A stretch of 64,000 bases of DNA from positions 14,897,094 through 14,961,093 of the forward strand of contig CM039187.1 of assembly GCA_008360975.2 (NCBI GenBank). Reading direction: 5' to 3'. The stretch is from Lichenostomus cassidix. Taxonomy: Eukaryota > Chordata > Aves > Passeriformes > Meliphagidae. Shown here piece after piece: positions 24,990 through 39,900 of this stretch. Position numbers and translations under genes: made by a program. The notes beneath the pieces are model-generated. The model searched no databases, was not told the origin of the DNA, and worked only from the letters and a program-made list of their open reading frames with translations. The stretch's first letter is position 1; the number at the start of each line of letters is the position of its first letter.

Positions 24990-27900
24990 CTGCACCAGGG
25001 ACAAGAAAACAACTGTAAGAACATTTCATATTTTGCTAAGCATGAACACAAACCCCAATATTTTAATTCTTTCTGGCTCTACTGAAGGTTTTCAACTTAT
25101 GCAGGATTAACCCAAGAGGTTGGTAGTTAAATTTTCATAACCAAGCACTTTACCTGACAGAAAATCTCAAGAAAGAAGGGCGTGATTTCGTTACCTATTC
25201 AATATTCCTTAGGAAAGTTAGGGGTGGGGAAGTACTAAGATGGAAGTGTAGTAAAAACAGCATCTCCAAGGATTTTTCCACTGTCTAAGAAAACTCCAGC
25301 AATGTGAATAGAGTTGTTATTGGGGCAGACCATGAGAACAACATTTAGGAAGAAAAACTACAACGAACAAAATGATATTTATAAACTTCAGAGGTCCGGT
25401 GAGTTTCCGAGGTTTTTCCCACAGAAGATTTTTTTTCTATGTATTTGGTTGTGATTTGCAAAATGTAGGACCAGAGATTCAAAGAGATTCAAATTAAACA
25501 AAATTAAATGCACTTGCATTAAATACTCTCCATTTTGTTAGCAAAAAATCACTATCTAAAGATTCTTAGCTCCTGAGGTACAATAAAATTTCTACTGCAG
25601 TTCCAACTAGGGCCTTGCCATCAATTACAAAAAGGCTGGGGAGCTGCTAACTTTTGTCCTACACTCAGTTGTAAACAACTTGGGGCTGGAATGCCTTTTG
25701 TTTTTAAAGCATTTGTGCCAAACACAGCAAGACTGATGCATGACTAGACACTTGCAATAATACTATTACAGAAGTTGACAACATGTAAGTTCTCTCTCCT
25801 GAGTCTCTTCCTACAAATTGTGCCTACACATTTAAATTGAGTGTTCATTCATTCCAGAGAAATCATGAGCTCATGCATGTCCAATTCTTATGGCTCTCTG
25901 ATGCTATTTATAAAGTGGTTTAAGTACAGTCAACCGCATTAGAAAAGATAGAAAAAGTTGAAGCATACATTTATTACAAATAATTTTGTTGTAACTGTAC
26001 AAGTGCCAGTCTGGTACAATTTGTATATTGCAAGGAAAACCTGACTCTAGTAATAACAAATACATAGAGATTTAAAGAAACACAGAATGAGATATTAAGC
26101 TGAAAGAAAAGAACCATTCTACAAAAAAGCTTTATGCTGAATTTACTTCAGCTTATCCTGATCACACTTCAACAAATGTTACTTCTTTGAAGTAAAGCTT
26201 GTAGAGTGAGTTATATTTCTCCCCTAAGGAACAGCTAGGGCTGCCAATCTATTTTTTTAAATTACACTCTCCTACTAGTATTGCATGGAACAAGTCTGAG
26301 TAACTGCCATTTTGCATATCAGATGCCCTATCACTAAAATTAGAAGCATCAAGTAAAATAAGACAGCACTGTCTCAAATTAAATTGGAAGAAAACAGGTC
26401 CAATGTCCAGCACAGCTCTAGATCCCCACCTACTCAGATTTCCCAAGCATGAATTGCGAAGGTCTGAAATAGAGGCTCTCTCTCTCTGTCTCATGTTCTT
26501 GCTTGCATTGGTTACTAGTGAAATAATTTTAAGAATGTTTGCTGTACAGTTCAGGGATTTCAATCTATTAGATTTAAAAACTAAACTTTAAGGACTCATT
26601 AAGAGACTTCATACTTCTTCAAACTCACACATAAATATATTTTAAAAACAGATAGGAGATAATTAAATAAACTTTAATTATCGGTCCACCAAGTGAAAAA
26701 AGAACAGATTGATGAAAAAAATTAGTAGTTAGTCACCTTTTGTGGCTTTACCCTACATCTTAGGAAGAAACCCCTTGCAAGCATGGCTGATGTATAAATC
26801 TCAAAGGGTTCAGTGTGTAATAAAGACTCCAAAAGTAATCTTCTCAATCTCTGTATGATTTTTCAGAATTCAATGGACAAGAAATGTTTAGGAATAGCCT
26901 CGTCTTAGTTAACGTAATATGCTGTAAAGCACCATAGAAAAATTGATTGAGGACATGTAACCCCATGACTTCCTCGAACCTGACAAAAAAGTACAATTCA
27001 AATTTGTAAAAAGAAAGTCAAACTAGTTTCAACTTTGCAGCTGCATGGATTTATGCATATTGCACATAACAGACACACCTAACACCTATAAAGATGACTT
27101 CTGAAGGAACAGTTTATACCAGATTAAGGAAAAAACAGGGCATCCCTATCAGAAAAATACATAGCATCAGTGCATGCTGTATGTTCTTTTGAATAATTCT
27201 AAATGCAGAGCCCTAAAAAACATGGGTGTTGTTTTTGTGTGATCAGGAGGTAAAGACAGAAAGTCTAAAGGAAAAAAAAAAAACTTTGCCTTCCAAAGTT
27301 GCCTTTTAATCTGTTCAAGTCAAATTTCAGTTAATACTGTATCTTCATTCCATATTTGTAAAGCCCTTTAGGGATTTCATAAGGACTGAACAAAACCATC
27401 TCATTTCCCCCACTTCTGCCTATCAAGCATCTCTTGGCATTTGGTTTTAGTTAAATATTTTTCAAGACTTTTGAGGTCAGCATTACCTATGATAAATCTG
27501 TGGTTTAGGGACCTCAAGTCTAGAACTACACTACTGACAGCAAATGGTGCCTAATATTAGCAAAACTCTCAAGCTACACAAATAATGACTAAACTAAAAG
27601 CCATTGATGCACAGTAAGCAACCTTCTAAAGGAGGAGAAAGAAGCTGGGAAATGCTACGGAATTTGACCTAATTCAAAAGAGAACCAAGGACAAACGAGT
27701 TTACAATCAACTATTTTCTGGGTTTAGCACTAAACATTTATTTAAGATGTTTAAAGTATTTTTTCACTCTGCTTTAGATGCTTAAATAAGCTTTAAAAAA
27801 ATTGACAAATGTCATCTTTAAGAACAGAGCTTACAGTGTTCTCCAACACACTGCTAATAAGGACTTTTTAAATACCTGTACAGTTTAGTAACAACCATTC

Positions 27901-30900
27901 TGCTCCATGCTATTTTACTTACCCGTTTATCAATGTCATTGTGTTGGAGCTGAACAAAGCGAGCACTGATAGCAGCAATATAGCTCTGCTGGTTGGAGAA
28001 AGCCACTCTGCCAGCACCTTTTGGGTACTTCAGCTCTGGGTCTGTATCAATGCCAGCATAGCAGACACCTCCATATAAACGGTCCATAATCATTGCCAAT
28101 TCAACTGCAAGAAGTCAATTGTTAAATACAATAGATTTAACATAAATAATGGTGTTGCATTTAAAAAAGCACCAGTTGCCTTATCGGACTTGTCTTCCAA
28201 AGTCTAAAATTGCAAACTGAAACAGAGATTGAATCAACCTTACAGTAAAATATAAAGAGAAAAAACAGAATCTGCAAAAAGTCGGTGTGACTGAAATGTG
28301 AAAGAAAATGCAGAGTTATGCTATTAAAGTTGGTATCTGATGAACAAGAATTTACAATATTGCATATTAAAACTCTGGCACTTTGTGGGCTTTTTAATGC
28401 TAGTTTACAGGTAAGATCACTTAAGGATATTCCTGGTTTTAGAATCTGATATTTTGCTCTAAGTACTAAGGTTCAAGAGACATCAAAGACGTTTCACATT
28501 TGAAACAAAAATCTCTGCAAAACCTCAGAAGTTCCTGCAGCTAAAGCAAGCCCACATTTTAGGTGCAACTTAAATTAGTATTTTGGTAGAACATTATCTT
28601 GGTTGTGGATCTTTCAAAATGGTTTGTTGCTTTTGATGATACTAAGAATAACTCTAAAGAAGTAGAAATGTCATTCATAAAATAAGACCAGTTGAGTGCA
28701 TGGCTGAGGAAACATACAGAAAGACAGTTAAGGAAAAAAACTGAAGGAAGTAGTAAAGAGGCTGAAGAAAGCAGGGAAGAGGCATGTAAACTGTGCAAGG
28801 ATGTATGGCCACTGAGCCAAGCTCTCTGTAAAAACTCAAAGGCCAATAAATCTATGAGGTGAACAATGCAAGATACTGGGATCTGTACAGGCCCTGCCAA
28901 GTCAGCCATTTTTTTTTTAGTGGTAATTTGTGAAAACACTTTCTGTAGCAAGTTACAATTTAACTACCCAAAATAAAATTAAACCCCCCCCCAATACTAA
29001 ATATTTAAATTCTCATAGTTCTCACAAAATTCTCATTAGTAAATTGAGTAGGTATATGTGTTTGCATAAATTTGTGTGCAGGGAATACCATATGCTCATT
29101 TGTTCATTTGCAACAAGCAACAATTATCTGACTCATTCTACCAAACCAGATAATACAGCTGCAAACAGTAAGGAAAAACTACCAGCATATTGTAGTGACT
29201 AGTAGATTCTTCTTCTTTCTAATGATTTGCAATCATCATTTGGGTAGTGATCTCAAAATGTGACACAGAATAAACATCAGGAACACATTTACAATACTAG
29301 TTCATCTAAGTTACTCTTGCCAACAGAGATGAAAGAATATACAGGATTCCAGAGAAAGGAAAAGATGCAGTGTTCAGATATCTTAGGAAAAAATTCTGTA
29401 TCAGATCTTTAAAGCTGCAAACAAGAGCAAATGGAAACTGTCTGCTTTGGAGAAGTTACCTATTTAAAGGCATCAGTTTTCAAATGTAATGTGTTTCAAA
29501 TGTGATCTAGGACAGGCCAAATGACACAGTTTTATAAAGCCTACCATTAGAAATGAGCTAATGCTTAATTGTTACTATTTACATAATTACATAATTTGCA
29601 TAATCTCACAATTGGGCCTTGTTTTAAGATGGTGAGGAAAGTGAAAGGTGCCAAGAAACCTGGAATAAGAGAAATCTTACTGTCAGCAATGGCTGGAGGA
29701 CATTGGTACAGCTTCCTGAAAGATTTAGGATTAGGCAAAAGATAAAGTGAGGAGCTGAAGTTTCAGTGGGCTGGAAAGTGGCTGCCGAAGGAAACTGAGG
29801 GCTACAAGGATTCAGAAGTCTTTCTTCCAGACAATGACTGAGAGGCCTTGTCTACTACAGTTTTCCAGGATTAGGATTAGGGTTGAGAGGCTGAGAAAAC
29901 AAACCATGCAGCTACCTTGGATTGAGGATGGAAAGGGAGTATAAACAGAAGTGAGGGTTGCCAAAAGATCTGGCTAGGAGAAACGTTTTAACTTGCCTCA
30001 TGACTTTGTCATTGGCTCACCAAAAATGTCAGGATTAGGAAGAAAGAAACAAGGGTTGAGCTACAATTGGGAGCAGTGTTCAAATGGGGCCTTCAAAACA
30101 AAATGGGGACTGCCAGGAGTCCTGGGCTGAGATAAATCTTTGCTCTGGCCAAAAGCTAAGGAGTCTTACATATGGGTCTGCAAACAGAAGAGAAGAGAAA
30201 GAGCTAAGGCTGAAAAAAAGGTTGAGGGAAAGTATCTACATTAGGAGTGAGTCTGGAAAATGGTCTTCAGTGTGAGACCACAAAGAGACCTGGGCTGGGA
30301 GAAATTTTTCTTATGGGCAATAGCTGAGAGGCCATGTCCATAGCTCCATGGAAAAATTATGGTAGGAGCTGAATAAAAGGGAAACAGAAATCATAGAGCT
30401 GAGGTTCAAATTGGTTTGGAAAGGGTCTGGGAGAAAGGTCTGGTCTTTGTCTTTTAATCCAAGGAAAGGGGAACTTGTTTGCAAACAAATCAGGGTTAGG
30501 ATTAAGATGGTCTACATTACAAAAAAAATCATACAAGTTCTAGGATATTATGCAAAGTTGAGGAAAACTGTTTCTACTGGCAATCCTAATTACAATCCTA
30601 ATTAGTAATCTATTTAAAGGTAAAAAACATTCACTGTTTTTATTTTGTGAACAGGAAGACACTCCTTGTCTTAGAAAGCAAGCTGTAATCTTTGGAAAAC
30701 ACAGCGTACATTTTCTGCTCTTTTACAGATACTGTATATCTTTCCTCATATTTTTTTACTTAATCTGCTATGTGTCCTGCATTTCCCTTCTACTCACCAG
30801 CTCGGAGAGGCCGTGGAACTCCTCCAACAAAGATTGTTTTTCTTGGATCCAAAGGCTGAGACCCATCCATCACAAAGTCACTGTCACTTAGGTTCCAAGG

Positions 30901-33900
30901 TCGAATTTGCACCTGTATGAAGGATCATTTTCAGTATAAGAATTTGACCACTTAACTAAAATTAAGAAAAAACTGCCAAATCATTCTATAATTAAAAACA
31001 AAATTTGAACGTTTCAAAAGCAGTGAAGTGGTAGTATAAGCACCAAAAAAAATTGAGAACGTAGCTTATCTAAGTGTCTAAAAGAAGGGGAACAACTCAT
31101 TTACCACCTCTAGAGGCCAGGCTTGAGTTAAAGCTCATCTCAAACTCCTGCACTCATTAATTCCCTGCCCCTAATCGCTATCATTGGAAGAAACCTGTGA
31201 AAGGACTTTCAGAACATTTTACCATGTGACTGCAATTAGAGCTGCAGCTTGGGCTTCTGGCTTTCCTGAAATCACAGAGATGCACAAATTTTAAAGCACT
31301 GATACGAACTGATAAAATTAATTTCTGTGCTTGGATATAAGAGGAATTTGTATAATATGTGAATGCCTATTTCTACTGAGCAGCAAGCAACACAGCTGAT
31401 AAAAAAACTTTAGATTACATGGAAAAAACCTGCTCAGAAGTTATTTAGCTAGAGCTGTACATCAATCCATTTTTTTGATCCTAAGAATCACACAAGCCCA
31501 CTCACTGTGCTGCAATCCTGTGTTGTTCATTCAACTGTGCAAAATTTTTAATAGTACTTTTAAAAGGCAGCACTTTTTTAATCTATCTTATTTGTCTGTA
31601 GTTTTCACCTCATCTGTATATCTCTACAAGCATAAAAAAGGACCAGCACTAAAGAATGTTACAGATGTACGCAATAAAAACAGGTTACTGTATGTCTTCT
31701 GCTATAGCTGTCTGCAGTAGTTGATTTTACCTCATAGTTTCTATAAGGTAAATTAGGCCTAAATTATGAATTGATTAGTTACTGAATGTATAAAAAAGAA
31801 TAATTAAAAAACCTAATGAAATAGGGGATATTTGATGCTATCTGAATCTCAATTTGGCGGGGTAAGTTTCTTCATTTTATTGCATAAGGCTTTCTTTTCT
31901 CTCAAATCATACGGATGAAAAATTACCATTCCATTGTTTTACAGTTAACACTGTAAAATGATGCATACTCCTGATGCCTACCAAATATAAAAGTTAATTG
32001 AAAATTGTATTTATCAGAATAAAGCAAATGTTAAAGCCATGTAAAGCTGATACAGAAAGTCAATCCAATATAACAGCAAGGACAGAAACAGGAAATGACA
32101 AGTAATTAACTGTTCGTATTTTTAATTTATTTATTTATTAACTGAAAAGAGTAACAGCAAATGGGTTAGCAACCAGCATAAGTGTCATGGCATAAGCTAC
32201 TTACTGGTTTATCCTTGATTGTGGGACTTGACACACATAGGTAAAGTTTTCCATCTTCTTCCAGACAGGCATCTATCAGAGCTTGTACAGAGCTTTCTTC
32301 CTGGAACAGCAGAAAGGCGTAACCTTGGAAAAGATAAGGGCACAAGAAAGAAAAGTAACAGGTTACTTTATAAAGCATTTTTTAAACAAACCCAAAAAGT
32401 GGGTAAGATATATAAATTAGAAATAACTGTTAAGGTTGGTAGTTTGTATTCATAAATTAAATTCACTGAAGAGATCATACCTTCATACAGTACTGACTTC
32501 AGAATAAAGACAGGAATTTTTTCTGCATCTGAGGATGTTTATTTGATTAATTAATGATTCTGAGCACTGAGAATATGAGCTGGTGAATAAGGGTTTCTAT
32601 TTTCCAACAACTGTATTGGAGCTATTTATCTGCTGGTATCAGTGATTAGCATCTTACAATGGAGGCACAAAATATCCAATCATTCAAGGACTTGTGGCAC
32701 TGAAGATTAATAAAGATTACATGAAAATGAAAAACAAAGCACAGAACTTCAGATAATATTAGTATCATAGAAATCGATATGGTCAAGAAAGATGCCTGTC
32801 AAAGGTAAAGGTATTTTTACTCATTTTCAAGAAGCACAAAGGGATGAAAAAAACCTTAAATTCAGAAAGGTGAAGCTCTTTCCCATGAGTAGTTCCAGGC
32901 ATTGCTGCAATGCCACTGTTTAGGGCTGCATCTACTTGTTCATCCAGGAAAATATGTGCTTCCATGGATGCACTTCATTTGATTGGAACTCTATAGCAGA
33001 AGATGCACTTTAAACTCAGATTCCAGTATAAAAAAGTTAAATTGGAAAACACCCATGCCAAAATTGGCCTTGCGTAAAGAATTATCTCACACTAGGAGCA
33101 ATTTAGGTGAAAGTCGCTTCAAATTCCCCAGCATTGTGTGCTTCAGCACGTTCTCCTATCTGTGCTTCACAAATATTGGATCACTTTAAAAAGCATCCAT
33201 TTTCTTCCAAGAAGTAAAAGATTTGATAAACCTCAAACCTTTATTGCTCTCTGGCAGAATTTTGGTAGCACAATGGTAGCAGGTTGCAGTCAAACTTTGG
33301 CAGTGCTCCTTCCTTACCTGACCAGACATTCAAATGGTTTGAGGGACTGCCCTTGACTCAGATTCCACAAAGTAAAACAGGTGAGATATTTGAGGCCACA
33401 CAAAACAGCAACCTGACTACAGCTGAATAGTCTCCATCCTTAGATACTTGGAGTCTTGGCAGAGCAGAAGCAATCCAGCTCCTCCTCTGCTGTTGGTGCA
33501 ACACATCACTGCAGTGCTGAAAATAAACATTGCAATTCTCTGGCAAAAGGCAATGACGTATTTTGGTGTAAGAAAAGTCACTACAACTTTTCAAAGGGTA
33601 CAGCAGAGGGAGGATGAGGAGAAAATGAATTTCCCTAGATTCAGAAGCCAACCTAGGAGATCCTCAACCCTGATCTCCAGGATTCATTATTTTATGGAAA
33701 GAAGTACAAGAACTAAGCTCCTTTGTACATGTCCTATTCTGACAGCTAAACAGTGACACAATTTCCATATGAAAGGGTAAGTTAGTCCAGTTGGTCTAAT
33801 TTCACTTAACCTTGCTGAGAAGGAAATGGAAAATCTGGCATATACACTGTGTCCCACAAGCTTGGAACAAGGTTGCCACTTGAAATGCAAGATACACTTG

Positions 33901-36900
33901 GAACTAAATAAAGTTGTTAGAGCCTGGGAAATGCATTTTTGCCATCCTAAACAGCCTGGAAAAATCTCTATTTCAATTAATACCAACATTGGCATATTTT
34001 CTCTAATGGTGGGAACCTTTCTGTATTACTGGAAGCACTTTGTGTATTAAGGCTTCAGTGACCTCTTCAAAACAACATGCTAGATGGAAAGCTTATTAAT
34101 GTGCCTGTTCTGCCTTTCTAATAAAAGAAGATCTTGATATTCATACTTTTATGTTAAAAACTGGCATGTTGGTACAAATTACAGGCAGTCATACTGGAGT
34201 TTAAGATAATAGTGCATTATGCATGTGTTCTGCCCATCCTTCATCAATGTAATTAATTGAAAAGAACTACTCATGTACCTTCATTAGGGCAGAATGTGCA
34301 TTATAGGTATGAGGCATATGAAAGAAAATAAACTTATAGGCTCTGTGGATATCATTCAACTTAGCAAGCCATAGCTGGTAGAGCTTATCAGAAAAGACTA
34401 TTATCTTGTCTAAAGCAAAGTATTTCTCAAGAGTTAAAGATTATCCAGCTTCATGCCTGTCATGGCTCACCAGGAAAAGACTGACTGCATTTCACAGCAT
34501 CATGAGAAACATGTTTGAAAAACAAAAAGGATTTCTTTTATTCTTCTAAATCTGGTAACACCTTCCTTTTACAGCTCCGTCGTTAGGCACGGTTTGGTGG
34601 AGCAAAAGGAAACCACTGACTGTTTTGTAACCCATGTGAGAAGGTAGGAAAGAAGTTTGTTATGTAAGAACTTTCATACTCTGTTTCAGTTTAAGTGATT
34701 AATTACTAATGGTATGAGAGTAAAGGTTGTCTGGACAGTCTCTAGTTATTTAGTGATACAGGAATATTTCAGAAAATTCCTAATGGAGTAACAGCACAGA
34801 TCTCTCACTTAATGAAGTCCAGAGTGGACTGAATTTAATCAAGACGTTTTCTTTAGAAATTTCATTTAATTGTGAATTAGTTCAATTTTATGATTGTAAC
34901 TGAAGGGCATCATTTTATGCTCAACTTGTGAACACTCAAAGTAATTAATAAGTTAAATTCTTGCATTTGAGAACAACAATACATAAATTGTTGTTGAAAT
35001 ACATCAACCCTGAGCTGAATCTTCTGGTATAAAGCCATCATTTTGGAATGCAAATGTTATACAGCCAACAGGAAAGGATTAACCTATTTCTGGTTCTCAG
35101 AATCTCGGTTCTTTTCAAACAAAGTGAAATACTGTAATGAAGAATTAGATATACAGTCAAAGAGTATTTAAATCTCCATGTCAGGTGTCTGCGTATCATC
35201 TATTGATTTCATATGTAATTGATCTGAAATCCATAATTCCCAAAATTCAGCCCATTTGCAAAATCAGATACAGGAATTGTATTCTATGGGTCACATATTT
35301 TCAGCTTTATAACACTGAAGCTGGGTGGCAGAATTAAGAGAATGTAGAGAAGAACTTTTTCTTTCTAGTCTGCATAGCAAGCCAGAAGAGCCTTTGGGTA
35401 GTCACATGCATTGATTTCATCTGCAAAAAGGAAGGACCACTTATGCTTGAAAAAAGCTGAACTACCTTTGAAGCACATCTTCTTTCATTCAGAGAGTGTC
35501 TTTTCTGATGTTTTTATAAGCTCCAAGACTACAATAAAATCTAACACTGACCTCAGATTTCTTATAAAAGTATTTCAATATATAAATCTACCTCATATTG
35601 TGATGTAAAAAATAAGATGGAGTTGAAATGGCAAAGAAAATGAATGTTCTAGTCTCATTTCTTTAGGGTTATTTTTAGATGGTTGAGATGGCTGCCTCAA
35701 AGAAGGAGATTTAAATAGACTTAACTTTTTAATGAAATATATATTTCACTTTCTTTTTTTTTTCTTTTTTTAAACTGGATTTTAAAAAACAGTTTTGAAC
35801 TGAATTATGGTTGTATTTACTAGAACTTTTAGAATAAGGTTGTTTTAAAAGCCCACAGGAAAGGAACATTTAGAAACAGTGTGAACCAAATTTCTAAATC
35901 AGTTAATGTGATGACAAGGGTCATTGCTCAAAGTCACCTTAGTAATCTTATTAGAAGATACTTTGAACATGAATAAAACACACTTCTAAATCCAAAGATG
36001 AAACGACTATTAAAAATGAAACTCATTTTTGAAAAGTAAGAATCCGAGGTGTTCAAAAATTGCAGACTTTCCTTTAAACATTGCAGTGACATGACTGCAT
36101 TTTCAGAAAACTTCAAAGGCTTTAAATACTTAAGAAACCTCAAAATAGAAAGGGCTGTAATCTCACTTAGCTACTGCAGAAGAGTGAAATTATGTATTAG
36201 TCAGGGCTGCAAAGATTAATTTCTTTTAGTAGGTCTAATTTTATATGGCAGTGTTTGACCCTATCAGCTGATTCTTTTCTCTAAAAAACAAAAGTGTATA
36301 AGAAATAGGAACAGTCTAGCATCTTACAGTGACTCTCCTATTTCTACACATTTACATTTTTACATATTTTTCATGAGTACCAGACTAAGCCCAACTGGTG
36401 TGATATGTAGAAAATTCCTCATATGCCACATTGCAGACATTGGGAAGGGGTTTGTTTGATTTTAATTAAATGATTGTACTCCATGTCCTCAGTTACATTG
36501 AAAAATAATTGGATCCTGAATCTAAATAGTAATAAAATGAAGCATACATATCAGATGGAAGAGAGGAGACATAAGAAAAGTCAGCAAGGGAGTGAATGGA
36601 TCATAGAGGAGAGCTGAATGAAAACTGAGGTTCTGTTTCAATAGCTTCTGTAAAATAAACTGCATGTCTTCATAATTCCAGTCTTACCACTAAATAGCCC
36701 ATATCATGAGATCACCAAAATAATTGAAACTAACACTTAACCCCTATTTATAATGACTTTATCCTATCACAAATAATAGAGGAAACAGAAACATCCCATT
36801 TTGTCATAAATATTGAGCATTTTTCTCCACATCTTTAATTTAAACGGAAGACAAAACCCAACCCACCCACAGAACCTCTGCTTTCTGGACATGCATTATT

Positions 36901-39900
36901 TGTGGGACATGGGAGAGGTGCCCCAGTGTTTCCTCAACAGAAAGGACAACATTTCTATAGTGCTGTAGTAAATGCATACACCTAAAGATTTATAAAGTCT
37001 TTTCAGTTCCAAAGCATGTCAAGAAACAAAAAGGATTTTCTAGCCATCATTACTTTACTTTCACCACTTATGGGGGAAAAAGCCCCAAAAGAACAGTATA
37101 CATATGCCATCTCAGTTTGTCCTGTAGTAAAAATACTCCCACCCACCTGCATTAAAAAAGAAAAGACTGAAATAAATTACTTGGGGGTTTGGGGTTTTTT
37201 TTTAACCAAAAGAATATTCTACAGGCATACTAAAGCCTCTCTTTATCTGGCATTTTACTTCTAAACTAATATAAAACATTGCAACAGCTAATTTTTAGGG
37301 CTGTCTCCTCTTTCAAAGGTCACAGCCATTTTCAACATCAGACTTCAGACTGCAACATGATCTATAGCAGCTATAAATCAGAATTAAACACAAAAGGAAG
37401 TCTCTAACATACAATTTGGTTGTTGTAGTTATAAGAGCAGTTACATGAATTTCATATGACAGAGACCAAGTATTTGATGAAGGGGAAGCTATCTTTGTGA
37501 AGTTTACTAAGTCAGCAGCATGAAAAAAACCAAGCATTCACATTTGTAAATATAAAAAACACAACTAAATTCAGAATTTAATGTTTTAAATTTTGATTTC
37601 CAAGGGCAATATGCAATGGTGAGTGCTCTGGGCGGAGCAGCTCACGGTCATCATCTGGAGGGGGTCAGGTCTGCTGCTTTTACTCTGAACAGATGGCTCA
37701 AGAGAGATCAGTTTCCAAGTCTGAACAAAACCTGTTACTCTTCTTAGCAAAAAACCCATTTTCCAGTCCTACTCCAACCAACATTAATATGGAAAAATTC
37801 TACAGAAATATAAATGCTCTGCTTGATTTCAGCTTCTATTTCAAGCACACTATCAGCATGAGGTAAAATAAATTTTCAGAGGAAGAAAGCACTGGTCCAA
37901 AAATCCAGGCTATGTTTTAGCTGAAGTCAGTTATTTTAAATTAAATTTGATATTGGGTTTTACAATAAAGATGGTTTTCACTTTAAGTTATATGTTTTTC
38001 TTAAAATTTATTTTTAAAGAAGAAAGCAAGCAGCACTTACTAGAGCTGTGATACACAGAATACTTGGGATTGTTGTCAAAAGCTTCACTCAAAGTACTTC
38101 AATCAAAAAGAACAGACACCCCATGTCATTTGCATAGACTAAGCTAGTAGCATATTTTCTCATTTTTGTATGATTCTAAATCTCCTGTGAGCTGTAAGAC
38201 ATTTCTTCAGGCAGAATGCAGAGCTTCAGTACTAAGCTCTGACTTCCCTTCTTTTAATCAAGTAATCAATTTGTCATTTGCTGCTGTGGTGCTGATAATA
38301 ACTGGGCTGAATGTTCACTCACATGTGAATTGTTTTCAGGTTCTGGTTTGTTCAAGTTTCTTGTCTTTGTTGACTGTAAGAAGAAGATGCAGCTTGAAAA
38401 ACCCTCCTTAATAATAGAAGGGATTTTTCCCAAACTGGATTATGTTGAACAACAAATTCCTCTCAAAACCAAAGAAAACCCAAAACTGCTTCTGGTGAGT
38501 AAGAGTATGCATTTCCCTGGGAGATCAGAATGGTATATACAAAAAATAAAAATACTGAATTTAACAAATACTCTAAAAAATTATGTGTTTCACTTTATTA
38601 ATGAAACTGCCCCAGTCTCCACTGACATACAGCTGACTACTGATTACACTCTCTTGGTATAATCAGCAGTCAGATACATCACAGGTCCCAAAACCAGGTA
38701 GAATTTGCATGGTATCAAGCAGACAAAATCTGCCAAGCACAGCACTGAGACAGCTGAGGGAGGCACCAGCTCTGAGCTGCTCCAAGCTTTCGAGATCAAA
38801 GAGAGGCGTTTGCACTGCCTTGGGCAGAGGCACCCACAGCCATCCAGCACCTGAAATATTCACAGTGCCAGTCCTAACCTCTGACTGGGGAGGACACAAG
38901 TATAATTAGGGGTACTACCTTTGATAAATTTATGATGTGCATATTCTAGTGATCTTGCACCAATTTTAGATTACTGTATTATTATTTTAGGGGTAGAATT
39001 GCATGCATCACTGAAGTGATCCTAGGAACTGAATGCATAATTTTATAAATATAATGCTTGTAGGAATTCATAAAGAGAGCACAAGTTTTTAATGCATTAA
39101 ATGGTTACAACTGATTGGGGGTGGGAGTATGGAACAACTTATTTTTTTAGATGACCATCAGAACAGTGAATATGCTGCAGTGCTAGTACAGAATCTGTCT
39201 CTGCACCACCACCTGCAACAACCCCTTCAACACATTTCAATAATTTGAAAGAACAATTTGGTGCTTCATAAATTATTAGCAAAACAAGATAGCACAAGCT
39301 ACTACAAAGCACAAAATATTATAAAATCCCCAACAGCACTATTCAAAGGACAGCTTTTATCCTGAAGCCCATAATACTTACAGATCAATTCATGTAGTTC
39401 CATTTATAAAACAAAAGAAAAGGTGACATTTAATAAACATAGTACTGGGGAGTGATGGGGTGTACAACCCACAGTAAAATCTACTTGGGCTGTAGGAGAG
39501 GTTAATTAGAATAAGACAAATATTCAGTTCCTTCCATTTGACAAAAGTGGTCTGGCTATTTCTGCCTATAAACACAGAAAGCTTTTTATGTACTTAGCTA
39601 TGTTCAAATTATTGAAAAAGGGTCAAATGCTTGCTAAAAGTTGTGGTTTCTTCTACAGCAACCTAGCAATTCTGAAAGTAAGTAGGATCTGTTGAAAGCA
39701 ACATGAAAGCTGGGAGAGAATAATCCTGCAATGCTACTACAGAATCAAATTTGTTCTGCCTAGACTTGGATGGCTCAAAAATATTATTGCATTTTGCTTC
39801 ACCATATTCTTGCTTTCCCTTAGAAAAAGAATTTGCAAATGATATCATTTTAGAGACAGAAATTCTCTTATATGAAGCAAGCTCCTTGAGTGCTCTTAGA

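Noticed and set aside
28559..28951. 130-codon hydrophobic minus-strand frame inside a CPEB3 intron
   Set aside because: It has no family resemblance and lies in A/T-rich intronic sequence on the transcript strand without exon-like splice sites.
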